From NCBI GenBank assembly GCA_026400555.1, contig JAPLOW010000168.1:1-63476 (forward strand): a stretch of DNA of 63,476 nt, read 5' to 3'. Origin of the DNA: Hyphomicrobiales bacterium (GTDB lineage: Bacteria; Pseudomonadota; Alphaproteobacteria; Rhizobiales; Beijerinckiaceae). Within the stretch, counting starts at the first letter, position 1. Each line of letters begins with the position of its first letter. Shown here one piece after another: positions 28,128-38,672 of this stretch. Below the pieces are notes generated by a model that was not told where the DNA came from, ran no database searches, and saw only the letters and a program-made list of their open reading frames with translations. The translations under genes and the position numbers were made by a program.

Positions 28128-28733
28128 ATGATGCAACTTTGCACCTGCCTGGCACGTTGTCTGCCCCGATCCGCTCCCATGCTGGCGCTCGCGCTTGCGG
28201 GCGGGCTGGCGTCCTGCAGCGGAACACCGGAGCGGACGACCTTCGACCTGACCGCGCCTGCCAGTATCGGCCCGGTTTCGGGCCTTCGCGCGCAACTGGT
28301 GGTCAACGAACCGACCACGGTGCAGGCGCTTGACTCGGATCGTATCCTGGTGCGCGAGGGTGGAGCGCTCTCTTATCTCCGCGACGCCCAGTGGGCCGAC
28401 CGGCTGCCGAAGCTGTTCCAGGCCCGCCTGATCCAGACCTTCGAGAACGCGTCGCGGCTCGGTCGCGTCGGGCGGCCTGGCGACAGGATCGTGCCGGACC
28501 TCGCGCTCAACACGGACATCCGCAGCTTCGGGATCGAGACCGAAACCAGCCAGGCGGTGGTCGATGTCACCGTGCGCATCGTCGGCGACCGGTCCGGCAA
28601 GGTCACTGCCGCACGCAGCTTCGCGGCGCGGGTGCCCGTCACCAGCATCTCCGGCCCGGCCGCGGCGCAGGCGCTCGACGCCGCCATGTCGCAGGTACTG
28701 CGCGACATCGTGCGCTGGGGTGGGCGGGGCTGA
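28128..28733 (+). CDS. ABC-type transport auxiliary lipoprotein (PqiC/LptE-like domain)
   Basis: 201 residues. The N-terminal signal ends in a lipobox, ALAGGLASC, with the acylated cysteine near residue 30. The mature part matches the family of lipoproteins that accompany MCE operons: DRILVREGGALSYLRDAQWA, the Tyr-Leu-Arg-Ala-Trp core typical of PqiC-like proteins. It is predicted to sit in the outer membrane or periplasm and to dock the MCE ring. It is the last gene of the operon and is followed by a strong terminator. Confidence 0.88.
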   Translation: MMQLCTCLARCLPRSAPMLALALAGGLASCSGTPERTTFDLTAPASIGPVSGLRAQLVVNEPTTVQALDSDRILVREGGALSYLRDAQWADRLPKLFQARLIQTFENASRLGRVGRPGDRIVPDLALNTDIRSFGIETETSQAVVDVTVRIVGDRSGKVTAARSFAARVPVTSISGPAAAQALDAAMSQVLRDIVRWGGRG

Positions 28734-28751
28734 TCACGCTCCGCGGCATGA

Positions 28752-28776
28752 AAAGGCGCCCTGACCGGGCGCCTTT
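28752..28776. terminator. Bidirectional intrinsic terminator
   Basis: A perfect 10-base stem AAAGGCGCCC / GGGCGCCTTT with a 5-base loop, followed by TTTCTTGTT on the plus strand and preceded by an A run that supplies T residues on the minus strand. It separates the Mla operon from the convergent giant gene. Confidence 0.9.
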
Positions 28777-28813
28777 CTTGTTGACGGCGTCGGGCCTGTC
28801 AGGTCAAGGCGGC

Positions 28814-31800
28814 CTATTCGAACCGGCCGCTCGCATGGGCCAGCATGGTATAGACCTTGCCGGTTTCCGAAGTCAGGTAGCTGTTGGCGATCGCTTGGTC
28901 GCGGCCGCCATTGCTGCCCTCGTCGAGAAGCCGCTCGAACTCCTCGCTGTAGCGGTCGACCGTCTCCTTGAACTCATCGTCGCGACGATATTTGCGACGG
29001 ATTTCGTCGAAGGTCTGCTGGCCCTGCAAGGTGTACAGGCGGCGCGTGAACACGTTGCGCTCGCCACGCTTGTAGCGGTCCCACAATTCGACGGCGGCGT
29101 CATGGTCGATCATCCGGGCGATGTCGACCGAGAGCGAGTCGAGCTTTTCCAGCATCGGCACGCCAGGCTGCGCGGCCGGCTTCTCCTCGCGGCTGGCGCG
29201 GGTCAGAAGATCCGAAAGCCAGCCGCCGCGCGGCGCAGGGGCAGGTTCGGCCATCGGCGGCTCTTCGCGCCGCGCAGGCGCGGGCGCCGGACGCGGCGGC
29301 ACCCGTGGCGCGGCAACCTCGCGTGCGATTTCGGCGACGCGCGGCTGGGCCAGCGGCGGCGGCGCAACCCGCTCGGCAACCCGCGCGCGCGGTGCTTCCG
29401 GCGCCGCAACATCCAGCGTGCGGCCCGAACGCGTCACGATGTCAGAAAGCTCGTTCAGAGCCTTGATCTGGTCGCCGACGACCCGCCGCATGGCGGCCGT
29501 GGTTTCCTGCGTCTCGCGCGGCATGTCGAGCACGCCCTTGCGCAGTTCGGCACGGGTCGCTTCCAGCTCGCGCTGGATATCGGCGTTCATGGCGCGCAGT
29601 TCTGCAGCAGTCTGCTGGAACTGTTCGGTGACGCGCGTGAGGCCGCCGCCCAGGTCGCCGGCGACGCCTTCATAGGCCGCCCGGAGGGCAGCGGCAGTAC
29701 GCGCCCGCTCCTTGCCGGTGTTGGTGCGCACGGTCTCGAAATGGTCCGAGATGGCGTGGCTGGTGGCTTCGGCGCTATCGGCCAGCACGGTCCCGATCTG
29801 GCGGGCGCGCTGTTCGGCGGCCTTGAGGGAATCCTCAACCAGCGCGGTGAATGACCGTGTGATCGATTCGACGTCCTCCGTGCGGGTCGAGATCGCGTGG
29901 AGCATCTCCTCGAGTCCCTGCTTGCGGTCCTGCAGCACTGTGCCGACCCGGTTCTCGACGGCTTCGAGCTGGCGCGTGGCCTGCGAGAGCGCCGCGATGT
30001 GCTCCTTGGTCGTCTCGGCCAGCGTCCGCCCCTGGTCGCCGAGCTGGTCGACAAGGCTGGAGGCCTGCACGATGGCGCCCTGCGACACGCCCTTGAGCGC
30101 GTCGACCTGCTGGGCCACCTGCGAGCTGGCGCGGCTCGTTTCGTCCGACACGGCCGTGAGGATGGCCTGCAATTGGGTGACGCGCTCGCCGAGATTGTCG
30201 CCAATGCCGGCAAGGTTTGTGTTGGCGCTGGCGACGATCTGCTGCATCAGGCGGTTGGCCTCGCCGAGCCGCTCCAGCGTGCTGCCCAGCTCGGTCCTGA
30301 TCCGCTCGTTGGTGGCCACCAGCGTATTGACGGAGCTGGCCGTTCCGCTGTCGAGCGTCTGACGCAACTGCTCCTGCGAGCTGGCCAGCGCCGCGGCGAT
30401 GGCTCCCGTACGCTGGTCGAGCTCGGTCGTGAGATAGGTGCTGGAGCTCTGCAGTGCCGTGGTGATCTCACCCCCGCGCTCGCGCAGACCTTCCACGATG
30501 CTCGCGCCGCGGCTCTCGATCGTCGTCACCACGGCCTGACCGATGGCGGCGATATCGGCGGCGATCGTCTCGCCGCGCTGGCCGAGCGCCGTCACGACGC
30601 CCGCACCCTTATCGTCGAACAGCTGGCGCAGTTCCTCGGCCCGCGCGCCCAGCGTGGCGGATATGCCGTCCGACTTCGCCTGCAGCGTTTCCGCGATCAG
30701 GCGGCTGCGTTCGTCCAGCGTGCCGGAGACGGTATCGAGCCGGTTGACGACACGCTCCTCGAAGCGCGCGATGCGCTGGTCAAGCGTGTCGGCGATTTCG
30801 AGCGCACGGCCGCCAAGCGTGTTGTTGATCTCGTCGGCCTTTGTCGAAAGCGTCAGTGTCAGGGCCTCGCTCTTCGAGGTCACGACCGCACCGATCTCGT
30901 CAGCCTTGGCTGCGAGCGCCTGCGTCACGTCGCGACCGCCCTCGGCCAGGACGCGGGCGATGTCGACCGTACGCTCCACAAGCGCCTCGTTCAGAACCTG
31001 CGCGCGGTTGCCGAGATTGGTGTCGATACGCGCGATCAGGCTGTCGAGCGAATTGGCGATCTCGGCACTCTTGGCGCCGGAGCGGTCCTCGAAGGCCTTG
31101 ATCTGGGTTTCCATCGCCTCGGCCGCTTCGTTGGTGCGGGCCACAAGCGTCATCGCGGCGCTATCGGTGCGCTGGGTAAGGCGGTCGATAAGTTGCTCGC
31201 CTTCCTTGGTCAGCAGCGTTTCGATCTGCATCAGCCGCTGGCCCATTTCCTCGGTGAAACGCGCCGAGTCGGTCGAGAGTTTCTCGGTCAGTTGCCCGCC
31301 GCGATGGACAATGATGTCCTCCAGGGCGACAAGACGCCCGGCAAAGCTGGCTTCCAGCTCCTTGCCGCGCACTTCGACGGTCTGCATGATCGATGCGCCA
31401 TTCGCCGCGAGCGCCTCGTTGACCCGGGCGCCCTGCCCGGCCAGGGCCACCACGATTTCCTTGCCCGTGCTGGCAATCAGCCCGCGCGCCGTCTCACTCT
31501 CAGCGGCAAGGCGCTGCTGCAGGGTCTCGGTCGCGGTTGCGAACACACCCTTCGCCTCTGCCGTCCGCGTTTCGATCACCTCGCGCAGGTTTGCGGTCCG
31601 GGCCTCGATCTCGTCCGCGACAGCCTTGCCGTTGACGGTCAGCGTCTGGTGGATGGCCGCACCTGCGGCCGCGATCTGGCTTGTCAGGGCGCCGCCACTT
31701 TCGGCGATCGTCGCGGCGAGCAACTGGCCGCTGTTCTGGAAGGTCGACCTGACCTCGTTGCTGCGGTCCGACAGAACCTCGACCAGCTCGGAGCCAGTCG

Positions 31801-33466
31801 CGCCCAAGCGGCTGATAACGCTCTCACCATGGCTGGCGATGGTCTCCGCAAGTTTTTCGCCCGTCGACTGGAGCGTAGCACTGACCTCCTGGCCGCGGCT
31901 CGCCATCAAGTCGACCAGTGCGGCCCCATTGTTCTGGAAGCTGGCGGAGACCTCGTTGCTGCGGGTTGACAATAGCCCGATCAGCTCCGACCCAGTGGCG
32001 TTGAAGCGGTTCACGACCTCTTCGCCACAGCTGGCGATGTCGCTGCTGAGACGTGTGCCGGTCTGCGAGAGCGTATCGTTGACTTCGGACGCCCGCACAG
32101 CGATCGCCTCGGCGACGGAACGACCGGTTTCGGCAATGGAGCGGGTCACTTCGCGCGCGCCGCCGGTCAGCCCCTCGGTCAGCACCGAGCCCGTGCGCTC
32201 GAGCGACGCCGTGATCTCCTGTGACTTGGCGTCGAGTTGCGCTGTCACATGTTCTGTCGACGCGGCGAGGCGGGCCACCACGGCCTGCGAACGGCTGTCG
32301 AGTTCTCCTGCGACGGCCAGAGAGGTGCTTTCGAGGCGCTGCGCGATCTGGTTGGAGCGGTCGTCGAGCGAACCGGCAATGGTTTCGCTGGCCTTTGTCA
32401 GCCGCTCGCTGACTTCGCTGGAGGTGATCTGCAGGCGCTCGACCAGATCTGTGCCACGCAGGCCGATCTCGTCGACCATCTTGTCACCGGCACGGCTGAG
32501 TGCGCCGGTGATCTCCTCGCCCTTGCTACCAAGCGCGCCGGTGACGCGTTCGCCCGCCGAATTCACCGCGTCCGCGATCGAGCGGCTTGCTGTTTCAAGA
32601 TCACGTGACAGGTTCTCGTGTGCGCCGCTGATCGCGGTCTTGACGCGGTCGGAATTGCTGACGATCGCCTCGCGCTGGGTGACGAGTTCGTCGATCAGCG
32701 CGCGCAGCCGGACCTCATTGTCCGAGTACGCCCGTTCAAGCGTGGAAATTTCCGAGCGGACGATGGTTTCGAGCTCGCCGGCCCGCGCCACTGCCCGCTC
32801 GATGCCGTCGCCCATCGCCGCCACTTCGCGGCGGATGGCCTGCGAGAGCGACACCATGGCGTCGCTGGCGACTGTTTCGGGCGCCGACAGGCGCATGGCC
32901 ACATTGGTCATCGCGCGAGAGGACAAGCGCATCTCGCTGGTGCGGACATAAATGCCGGCGAGCGCGAACATCACGAAGATCGGCAGCAGCAGCACGCCGC
33001 CAAGGACCGCAAACTGGCCAGGGTTGAAGGCCATGACGGCACTCACAGCCGCATCAAGACCGCCATGCTGTTCGTGCAGCAGGAACCCGATGCCGGCTGT
33101 CCATAGCACCGATCCCAGCAGGGAGATCAGATAGGGACGGCGGGACGGTTTCGCGGAGAAGGACTGGATGAGATCGCTCATATTGCGGCCGTCATCATTG
33201 GCGACGCGGCTGGTGTCGGGCGCAACGACAGCAGGTGTGGCAGCCGGGGGCGGCACAGGCGGCAGCGACGCCGGCGCGACAGGCTTCGGCTCGATGGCGC
33301 CAAGCTCCTTGTCGCCCACTGATGGCAAGCGCGGCTCGGGCGGATCGACCACCCCCGCGCCCTGTGCGGCTGCGCTGGCAGACCGCGCCATTTCCTGGTT
33401 CAGGGCCTCCTCGATGGCCGAAAGCGCCGCTTCGGTGGGGTCAGTCTGCTTCTTGATCTTGGACAT
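28814..33466 (-). CDS. Giant hendecad-repeat membrane protein, growth-pole-ring (GPR)-like
   Basis: 1550 residues from the ATG at 33466 (an earlier non-ATG start is possible). Residues 1-105 are Pro/Ala-rich; two transmembrane helices follow at about 111-131 and 152-174. From residue about 303 to 1072 the sequence divides without a single gap into about 70 repeats of 11 residues, such as SRGQEVSATLQ and STGEKLAETIA, with small or Gly residues at position 3 and aliphatic ones at 6 and 10. Pairs of them give 22-residue units like those of apolipoproteins. A looser helical region, a Pro-rich linker (about 1360-1430) and a conserved C-terminal domain (RYKRGERNVFTRRLYTLQGQ) complete it. The layout fits GPR of Agrobacterium, a ring-forming protein at the growing pole; homology is inferred from architecture, not from a search. 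Confidence 0.82.
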   Translation of the reverse strand: MSKIKKQTDPTEAALSAIEEALNQEMARSASAAAQGAGVVDPPEPRLPSVGDKELGAIEPKPVAPASLPPVPPPAATPAVVAPDTSRVANDDGRNMSDLIQSFSAKPSRRPYLISLLGSVLWTAGIGFLLHEQHGGLDAAVSAVMAFNPGQFAVLGGVLLLPIFVMFALAGIYVRTSEMRLSSRAMTNVAMRLSAPETVASDAMVSLSQAIRREVAAMGDGIERAVARAGELETIVRSEISTLERAYSDNEVRLRALIDELVTQREAIVSNSDRVKTAISGAHENLSRDLETASRSIADAVNSAGERVTGALGSKGEEITGALSRAGDKMVDEIGLRGTDLVERLQITSSEVSERLTKASETIAGSLDDRSNQIAQRLESTSLAVAGELDSRSQAVVARLAASTEHVTAQLDAKSQEITASLERTGSVLTEGLTGGAREVTRSIAETGRSVAEAIAVRASEVNDTLSQTGTRLSSDIASCGEEVVNRFNATGSELIGLLSTRSNEVSASFQNNGAALVDLMASRGQEVSATLQSTGEKLAETIASHGESVISRLGATGSELVEVLSDRSNEVRSTFQNSGQLLAATIAESGGALTSQIAAAGAAIHQTLTVNGKAVADEIEARTANLREVIETRTAEAKGVFATATETLQQRLAAESETARGLIASTGKEIVVALAGQGARVNEALAANGASIMQTVEVRGKELEASFAGRLVALEDIIVHRGGQLTEKLSTDSARFTEEMGQRLMQIETLLTKEGEQLIDRLTQRTDSAAMTLVARTNEAAEAMETQIKAFEDRSGAKSAEIANSLDSLIARIDTNLGNRAQVLNEALVERTVDIARVLAEGGRDVTQALAAKADEIGAVVTSKSEALTLTLSTKADEINNTLGGRALEIADTLDQRIARFEERVVNRLDTVSGTLDERSRLIAETLQAKSDGISATLGARAEELRQLFDDKGAGVVTALGQRGETIAADIAAIGQAVVTTIESRGASIVEGLRERGGEITTALQSSSTYLTTELDQRTGAIAAALASSQEQLRQTLDSGTASSVNTLVATNERIRTELGSTLERLGEANRLMQQIVASANTNLAGIGDNLGERVTQLQAILTAVSDETSRASSQVAQQVDALKGVSQGAIVQASSLVDQLGDQGRTLAETTKEHIAALSQATRQLEAVENRVGTVLQDRKQGLEEMLHAISTRTEDVESITRSFTALVEDSLKAAEQRARQIGTVLADSAEATSHAISDHFETVRTNTGKERARTAAALRAAYEGVAGDLGGGLTRVTEQFQQTAAELRAMNADIQRELEATRAELRKGVLDMPRETQETTAAMRRVVGDQIKALNELSDIVTRSGRTLDVAAPEAPRARVAERVAPPPLAQPRVAEIAREVAAPRVPPRPAPAPARREEPPMAEPAPAPRGGWLSDLLTRASREEKPAAQPGVPMLEKLDSLSVDIARMIDHDAAVELWDRYKRGERNVFTRRLYTLQGQQTFDEIRRKYRRDDEFKETVDRYSEEFERLLDEGSNGGRDQAIANSYLTSETGKVYTMLAHASGRFE

Positions 33467-33671
33467 GAGAGCCGCCTTTTCACGCCACGCACCAGCGCAC
33501 GGACCTGACTGGCCCGCACGTTTACCACTTCTAAAGGTAAATGACCGCTGGCGGGAAAGAAACCGTCCGGGTTCAATCTTTATCAAACGTCGTTAACGTC
33601 TCGGTTACCATGCCGGTAGAAGCTGCTGCCACCGACAAAGGATGGAATCGGTCAGGGGAGATCGAACGGCC

Positions 33672-34461
<790 letters not shown>

Positions 34462-34698
34462 CAGCGTTTGCAGGTCTGGCAGCATTGCATGAACGTTTTT
34501 GCGCAGCCGCAAGATCAACTTAATGTGTCCGCTATGCTGGCTTGCATCGGTTTACACGCGGATGATGCGGGATATAGCGTCTGACACAGTGTCGCGCGTT
34601 CCTTTAATCAGATGAGACGCTGCGCAGATCTCGCGTGATGTCTGGCTGGCGTGAGCGAAGCAGGTACGACACTCAACAACGCAACAGGGATCCTGACC

Positions 34699-35178
34699 AT
34701 GCGCCGTCTCGTCATCTTCGCCGCAGCAACGCTTGTTGCCGCCACCGCAGCCTTTGCCCAGAACGCAGACGCCATCAAACAGCGCCGCGAAGCCATGCGG
34801 GCGATTGCCCAGGCCGGTGGCGATCCCTTCAAGATGATGCGGGGCGAATTGCCCTTCAACATGGCGCCGGTCCAGGCGGTTTTGAAGGCGATCCAGGACA
34901 ACGCAGGCAAGTTCAAGGCTGGTTTTCCGGATGATTCAAAGACCGGCGCCACCGAGGCAACGGCGAAAGTCTGGGAAGCGCGGGCTGAGTTTAACGCCAT
35001 CATCGACAAATGGGCCGCCGACGCGAAGCTGACGGCGGCCGCGATCACGGACGAAGCCACGTTCAAGGTCGAATATCCGAAACTTGCATCAACATGCGGA
35101 AGCTGCCACGGCGCCCGCGGCGGCTATGCACCAGGCGTTGGCGACTCGTTCAAGCGCATGCAGACTCCGCTGCAGTGA
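34699..35178 (+). CDS. Cytochrome c' (periplasmic)
   Basis: 159 residues from the ATG at 34699 with CAGGGA upstream. A signal peptide (about 1-20, cleavage after AFA) precedes a four-helix bundle ending in the heme motif CGSCHG (Cys 133, Cys 136, His 137) close to the C-terminus, the hallmark of class II cytochromes. Cytochrome c' binds NO and may protect against nitrosative stress. It lies just before a diheme cytochrome on the same strand. Confidence 0.93.
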   Translation: MRRLVIFAAATLVAATAAFAQNADAIKQRREAMRAIAQAGGDPFKMMRGELPFNMAPVQAVLKAIQDNAGKFKAGFPDDSKTGATEATAKVWEARAEFNAIIDKWAADAKLTAAAITDEATFKVEYPKLASTCGSCHGARGGYAPGVGDSFKRMQTPLQ

Positions 35179-35275
35179 CGCGAACTGATCGGATCGCAAT
35201 CATCGTGAAGCGCGCGTGCCCGCATGCGCGCTTTGTCGTTCACGGGTGTTAGCCGGTTGACGGAAGGAACGCGCA

Positions 35276-36205
35276 TTGAAGGTCCTCACCGTGCTGAAGC
35301 TGGCTGTCGCCGCCTTGGCTGTTGGCCTCGCGGGCGCCTTTGTCGTAACCTCCCCAAAGGTCATCGCCTCGTCGGCCTTACCGGCACGGACGGCTGATCT
35401 CACCAACGGCGAAACCCTGTTCAATGTCGGCGGCTGCGCCTCCTGTCATGCGGCGGATCCAAAGACCGCCCCGCTCTCACTGGGCGGTGGGTACGAGCTG
35501 AAGACAGGCTTCGGGACGTTTGTGGTGCCAAACATCTCGACCAGCGCCAAGGCAGGGATCGGCGGCTGGAGCGAGGCTGAGTTCGTCACCGCCATGGTCA
35601 AGGGCGTCGGACGCGGCGGAGAACATCTCTACCCGGCCTTCCCCTACACGTCCTACCAGCGGATGCGGATCGAGGACGTGCGCGATCTTTTCGCCTTTAT
35701 GAAGACGCTGCCCGCTGTCGAAACGGCCACCAAGCCCCATGCGATCGGCTTTCCCTTCAACATCCGCCGCACGCTCGGCTTCTGGAAGCTGCTCTTCCTC
35801 GATGGCAAGACATTCGAGCCTGATCCCACGCGTTCAGCCTTGCTCAACAGGGGGGCCTATCTCGTCGAAGGACCCGGCCATTGCGCCGAATGCCACTCGC
35901 GGCGTAACATCCTGGGCGGTATCACCTCGGACGGGCGCATGGCCGGAGGGCCCAACCCGGAAGGAAAGGGCTTCATCCCGAACATCAGCCAGCATCCGGC
36001 AGACGGACTCGCTGACTGGACGGTGCCGGATCTCGAGTACCTTCTGGCAAAAGGTGGCACGAAGTCGGGCGCTTTCGTCGCTGACGAGATGGAAGATGTC
36101 GTCGGCAACACCGCCAAGCTCAGCGCCGGGGACCGGCGCGCCATGGCGGAATATCTCAAGACACTGCCGCCACGGGCTGGGCGCCGGGCCGGACCAGCTT
36201 CCTGA
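35276..36205 (+). CDS. Diheme c-type cytochrome, TTG start
   Basis: 309 residues from a TTG at 35276, chosen because GGAAGGAA lies just upstream and a signal-anchor helix (KLAVAALAVGLAGAFVV) follows at once. Two heme motifs: CASCHAA (Cys 54, 57, His 58) and CAECHSR (Cys 203, 206, His 207). This two-domain form is typical of membrane-linked cytochromes that take electrons from periplasmic alcohol, aldehyde or molybdenum hydroxylase enzymes. The convergent gene at 36235 encodes such a molybdenum enzyme subunit, 29 bases away. Confidence 0.92.
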   Translation: MKVLTVLKLAVAALAVGLAGAFVVTSPKVIASSALPARTADLTNGETLFNVGGCASCHAADPKTAPLSLGGGYELKTGFGTFVVPNISTSAKAGIGGWSEAEFVTAMVKGVGRGGEHLYPAFPYTSYQRMRIEDVRDLFAFMKTLPAVETATKPHAIGFPFNIRRTLGFWKLLFLDGKTFEPDPTRSALLNRGAYLVEGPGHCAECHSRRNILGGITSDGRMAGGPNPEGKGFIPNISQHPADGLADWTVPDLEYLLAKGGTKSGAFVADEMEDVVGNTAKLSAGDRRAMAEYLKTLPPRAGRRAGPAS

Positions 36206-36234
36206 ATGCCCAGCCGGCGGCCGCAGCCCCGGCC

Positions 36235-38541
36235 TCAGGCCTTGGCTGCTCCGGCAATCAGCTTCCTGAGCTTGGCAGGCGTGGCCGGCATATCCACGGC
36301 AGTTGACTTGCCTGCGCGGCTCATCGCGTCGGCCACCGCGTTCATCACTGCCGGGCAGGCCCCGATGGCGCCAGCCTCGCCGGCGCCCTTGACGCCAAGG
36401 GCATTCGTCACGCAGCGCACATTGCGCGTCGAGAACGAGAAGCTTGGCGCGTCAGCAGCGCGCGGCATGGCATAGTCCATGTAGCTTGCCGTCAGCATCT
36501 GCCCGCTGGAGTCGAACTTGACCTCCTCCATCAGCGCCTGCCCGATACCCTGGACAGCACCGCCATGCACCTGCCCCGCCAGCATCAGCGGGTTGAGCGT
36601 ATCGCCAAAGTCGTCGACAACGACATAGTTCAGGACCGTCGTCGCGCCGGTGTCGGCGTCGATCTCGATCTCGGCGACATGGGTTCCGTTCGGATAGGTC
36701 GCTTCCGGCGGCTTCCAGGTGTCCTTGACGTTGAGCATGTCCGGCGTCGCGCCGGGCAGCTTGGCGATGTCGGCAAATGACAATCCCTTGTCGGTGCCCG
36801 CAATGCGCACGCCGCCGCCGCTGATCTCGAGATCGGCCACGGCCGTCTCGAGCTTGTCGGCCGCAAGCGCCTTGAGATTGTCGGCAACCTTGCGGCTGGC
36901 ATGGGCCAGCGCCGCCCCGCCCACCGGGATCGAGCGCGAACCGCCCGTTCCGGATCCATGCTCGATCAGGTCGGTATCGCCCTGCAGCACGCGAATCTTC
37001 TCGGGCGGCAGGTCAAGCTCCTGCGACACGAGCTGGATGTAGGCGGTTTCGTGCCCCTGGCCGTTCGACTGCGTGCCTATCTTGACGCTTGCAGAGCCAT
37101 CCGCCTCGATCGTCACCCAGGCGCTCTCAGGCCCGCCGCCGCCACAGGCCTCAATGTAGCAGGCCATCCCGATGCCGCGCAGCTTGCCCGCCCTGGCCGC
37201 GGTTTTCGCGCGGGCCGGGAACCCGGACCAGTTGGCCCGATCCATCGCCTCGCGCATGTGCCCATTAAACTCGCCGGAATCGTAGACAGGTCCGGTCTGG
37301 GTCTTGTAGGGCATCTGCCTCGGCTTGATGAAATTCTGTGTGCGCACGACTTCCGGCTTCCGCCCGGTCTGCCGCGCCACCTCATCTACAAGCCGCTCTA
37401 TCAAATAGGCCGCTTCGGGACGCCCAGCCCCCCGATAGGCATCCACCGGCGTCGTGTGGGTCAGGACACCGCGGAACTGAACGTGGACAGCGGGGATGTC
37501 GTAGCAGCCCTGGGTCATGGTCGTGCCGATCCAGGGGATGAACGGCGCATACTGCGACAGCGTCGCCCCCATGTCAGCGTCCATGGCGACGCGAAGGCCG
37601 ATGAACTTGCCCTTGGCGTCAAGCGCCATCGTCGCCGTCGCCAGATTGGCGCGCCCATGCGTGTCCGCGAGGAAATGCTCGGTGCGGTCCGAGACCCAGC
37701 TTACGGGACACTTCAGTTTTTCTGCCGCCAGCAGGACCAGCGGGTACTCGCTGTAAAGGAAGATCTTGGTGCCGAAGCCGCCGCCCACATCAGGCGTTAC
37801 CACTCGCATACGGGAGGGGTCGATCTTGAAGACATCCTTGCACAGGAGGTCGCGCACACCATGGCTGCCCTGGCTGCCGAGCGTGAGCGTGTAGCGCTTG
37901 CTCTTCGCATCATACTCCCCGATCGCGGCGCGCGTCTCCATGTAACTCGAGACAAGACGATTGTTGACGATGGTGAGCGACACGGTCTTTGCGGCCTTGG
38001 CGAAGGCGGCATCGGCGCGGGCCTTGTCGCCCTGCTCGGCTACGAAGGCGATGTTGCCGGGCCGGTCGGGCCAGACCAGCGGCGCGCCCGGCGCCGTCGC
38101 GTTCGCGATGCCGGTCACCGATGGCAGTACCGTGTAATCAACGCCGATCGCCTCGGCGGCGTCGCGCGCCTGGTTGAGCGTCTCGGCCACGATGAAGGCG
38201 ACCGCTTCGCCGACATGGCGCACTGTGTCCCTGGGCAGCACCGGACGCGGCGTCGGCTGGACCATGCTGCCGTCAACGGTCTTGATCACGCCCTTGCAGG
38301 GCAGGTCGCCGAGATGGGCGACATCGGCGTGCGTCAGAACGAGCTTCACGCCCTTCCTCGCGCGGGCCGCGTCGAGATCTGTGAATCGGAACGACGCATG
38401 CGCGTGCGGGCTGCGCAAGGCCAGGGACACCAGACCCTTCTCAGGCCGGATGTCTGATGTGTAGCGGCCAGCGCCCGTGATGAAGCGCTGGTCTTCGACC
38501 CGGCGCACAGGCTGGCCCATGCCGAATTTCATTGGACGCAT
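36235..38541 (-). CDS. Xanthine dehydrogenase-family molybdopterin-binding large subunit (orphan)
   Basis: 768 residues, full length for the CoxL/XdhB-type large subunit. GQPVRRVEDQRFITGAGRY is the family's N-terminal signature, AYRGAGRPEAAYL (about 367-379) binds the cofactor, and KGAGEAG (about 715-721) carries the catalytic glutamate. No gene for the 2Fe-2S small subunit or the FAD medium subunit is adjacent. The usual CoxL signature loop AYxCSFR is absent, so CO oxidation is unlikely. An aldehyde or N-heterocycle hydroxylase is more probable, with the nearby diheme cytochrome as a possible acceptor. Confidence 0.92.
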   Translation of the reverse strand: MRPMKFGMGQPVRRVEDQRFITGAGRYTSDIRPEKGLVSLALRSPHAHASFRFTDLDAARARKGVKLVLTHADVAHLGDLPCKGVIKTVDGSMVQPTPRPVLPRDTVRHVGEAVAFIVAETLNQARDAAEAIGVDYTVLPSVTGIANATAPGAPLVWPDRPGNIAFVAEQGDKARADAAFAKAAKTVSLTIVNNRLVSSYMETRAAIGEYDAKSKRYTLTLGSQGSHGVRDLLCKDVFKIDPSRMRVVTPDVGGGFGTKIFLYSEYPLVLLAAEKLKCPVSWVSDRTEHFLADTHGRANLATATMALDAKGKFIGLRVAMDADMGATLSQYAPFIPWIGTTMTQGCYDIPAVHVQFRGVLTHTTPVDAYRGAGRPEAAYLIERLVDEVARQTGRKPEVVRTQNFIKPRQMPYKTQTGPVYDSGEFNGHMREAMDRANWSGFPARAKTAARAGKLRGIGMACYIEACGGGGPESAWVTIEADGSASVKIGTQSNGQGHETAYIQLVSQELDLPPEKIRVLQGDTDLIEHGSGTGGSRSIPVGGAALAHASRKVADNLKALAADKLETAVADLEISGGGVRIAGTDKGLSFADIAKLPGATPDMLNVKDTWKPPEATYPNGTHVAEIEIDADTGATTVLNYVVVDDFGDTLNPLMLAGQVHGGAVQGIGQALMEEVKFDSSGQMLTASYMDYAMPRAADAPSFSFSTRNVRCVTNALGVKGAGEAGAIGACPAVMNAVADAMSRAGKSTAVDMPATPAKLRKLIAGAAKA

Positions 38542-38672
38542 CTCTCAGTGACCCCGAACAATCATGGCTACACGACAATCAGATAGGGAAGCAGTTCGGC
38601 CGTGACTGCAAGTCCGAATGGCCGCATGCGGCCATGTGTCTTCGGCAAATCACCGGTATGTGAGGAGCAGCC

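Noticed and set aside
29897-32951. Very long open frames on the plus strand opposite the giant repeat gene (690 and 802 codons)
   Set aside because: They mirror the repetitive, GC-biased codons of the minus-strand gene, have no domain, no ribosome site and no hydrophobic pattern; the minus-strand product has clear architecture.
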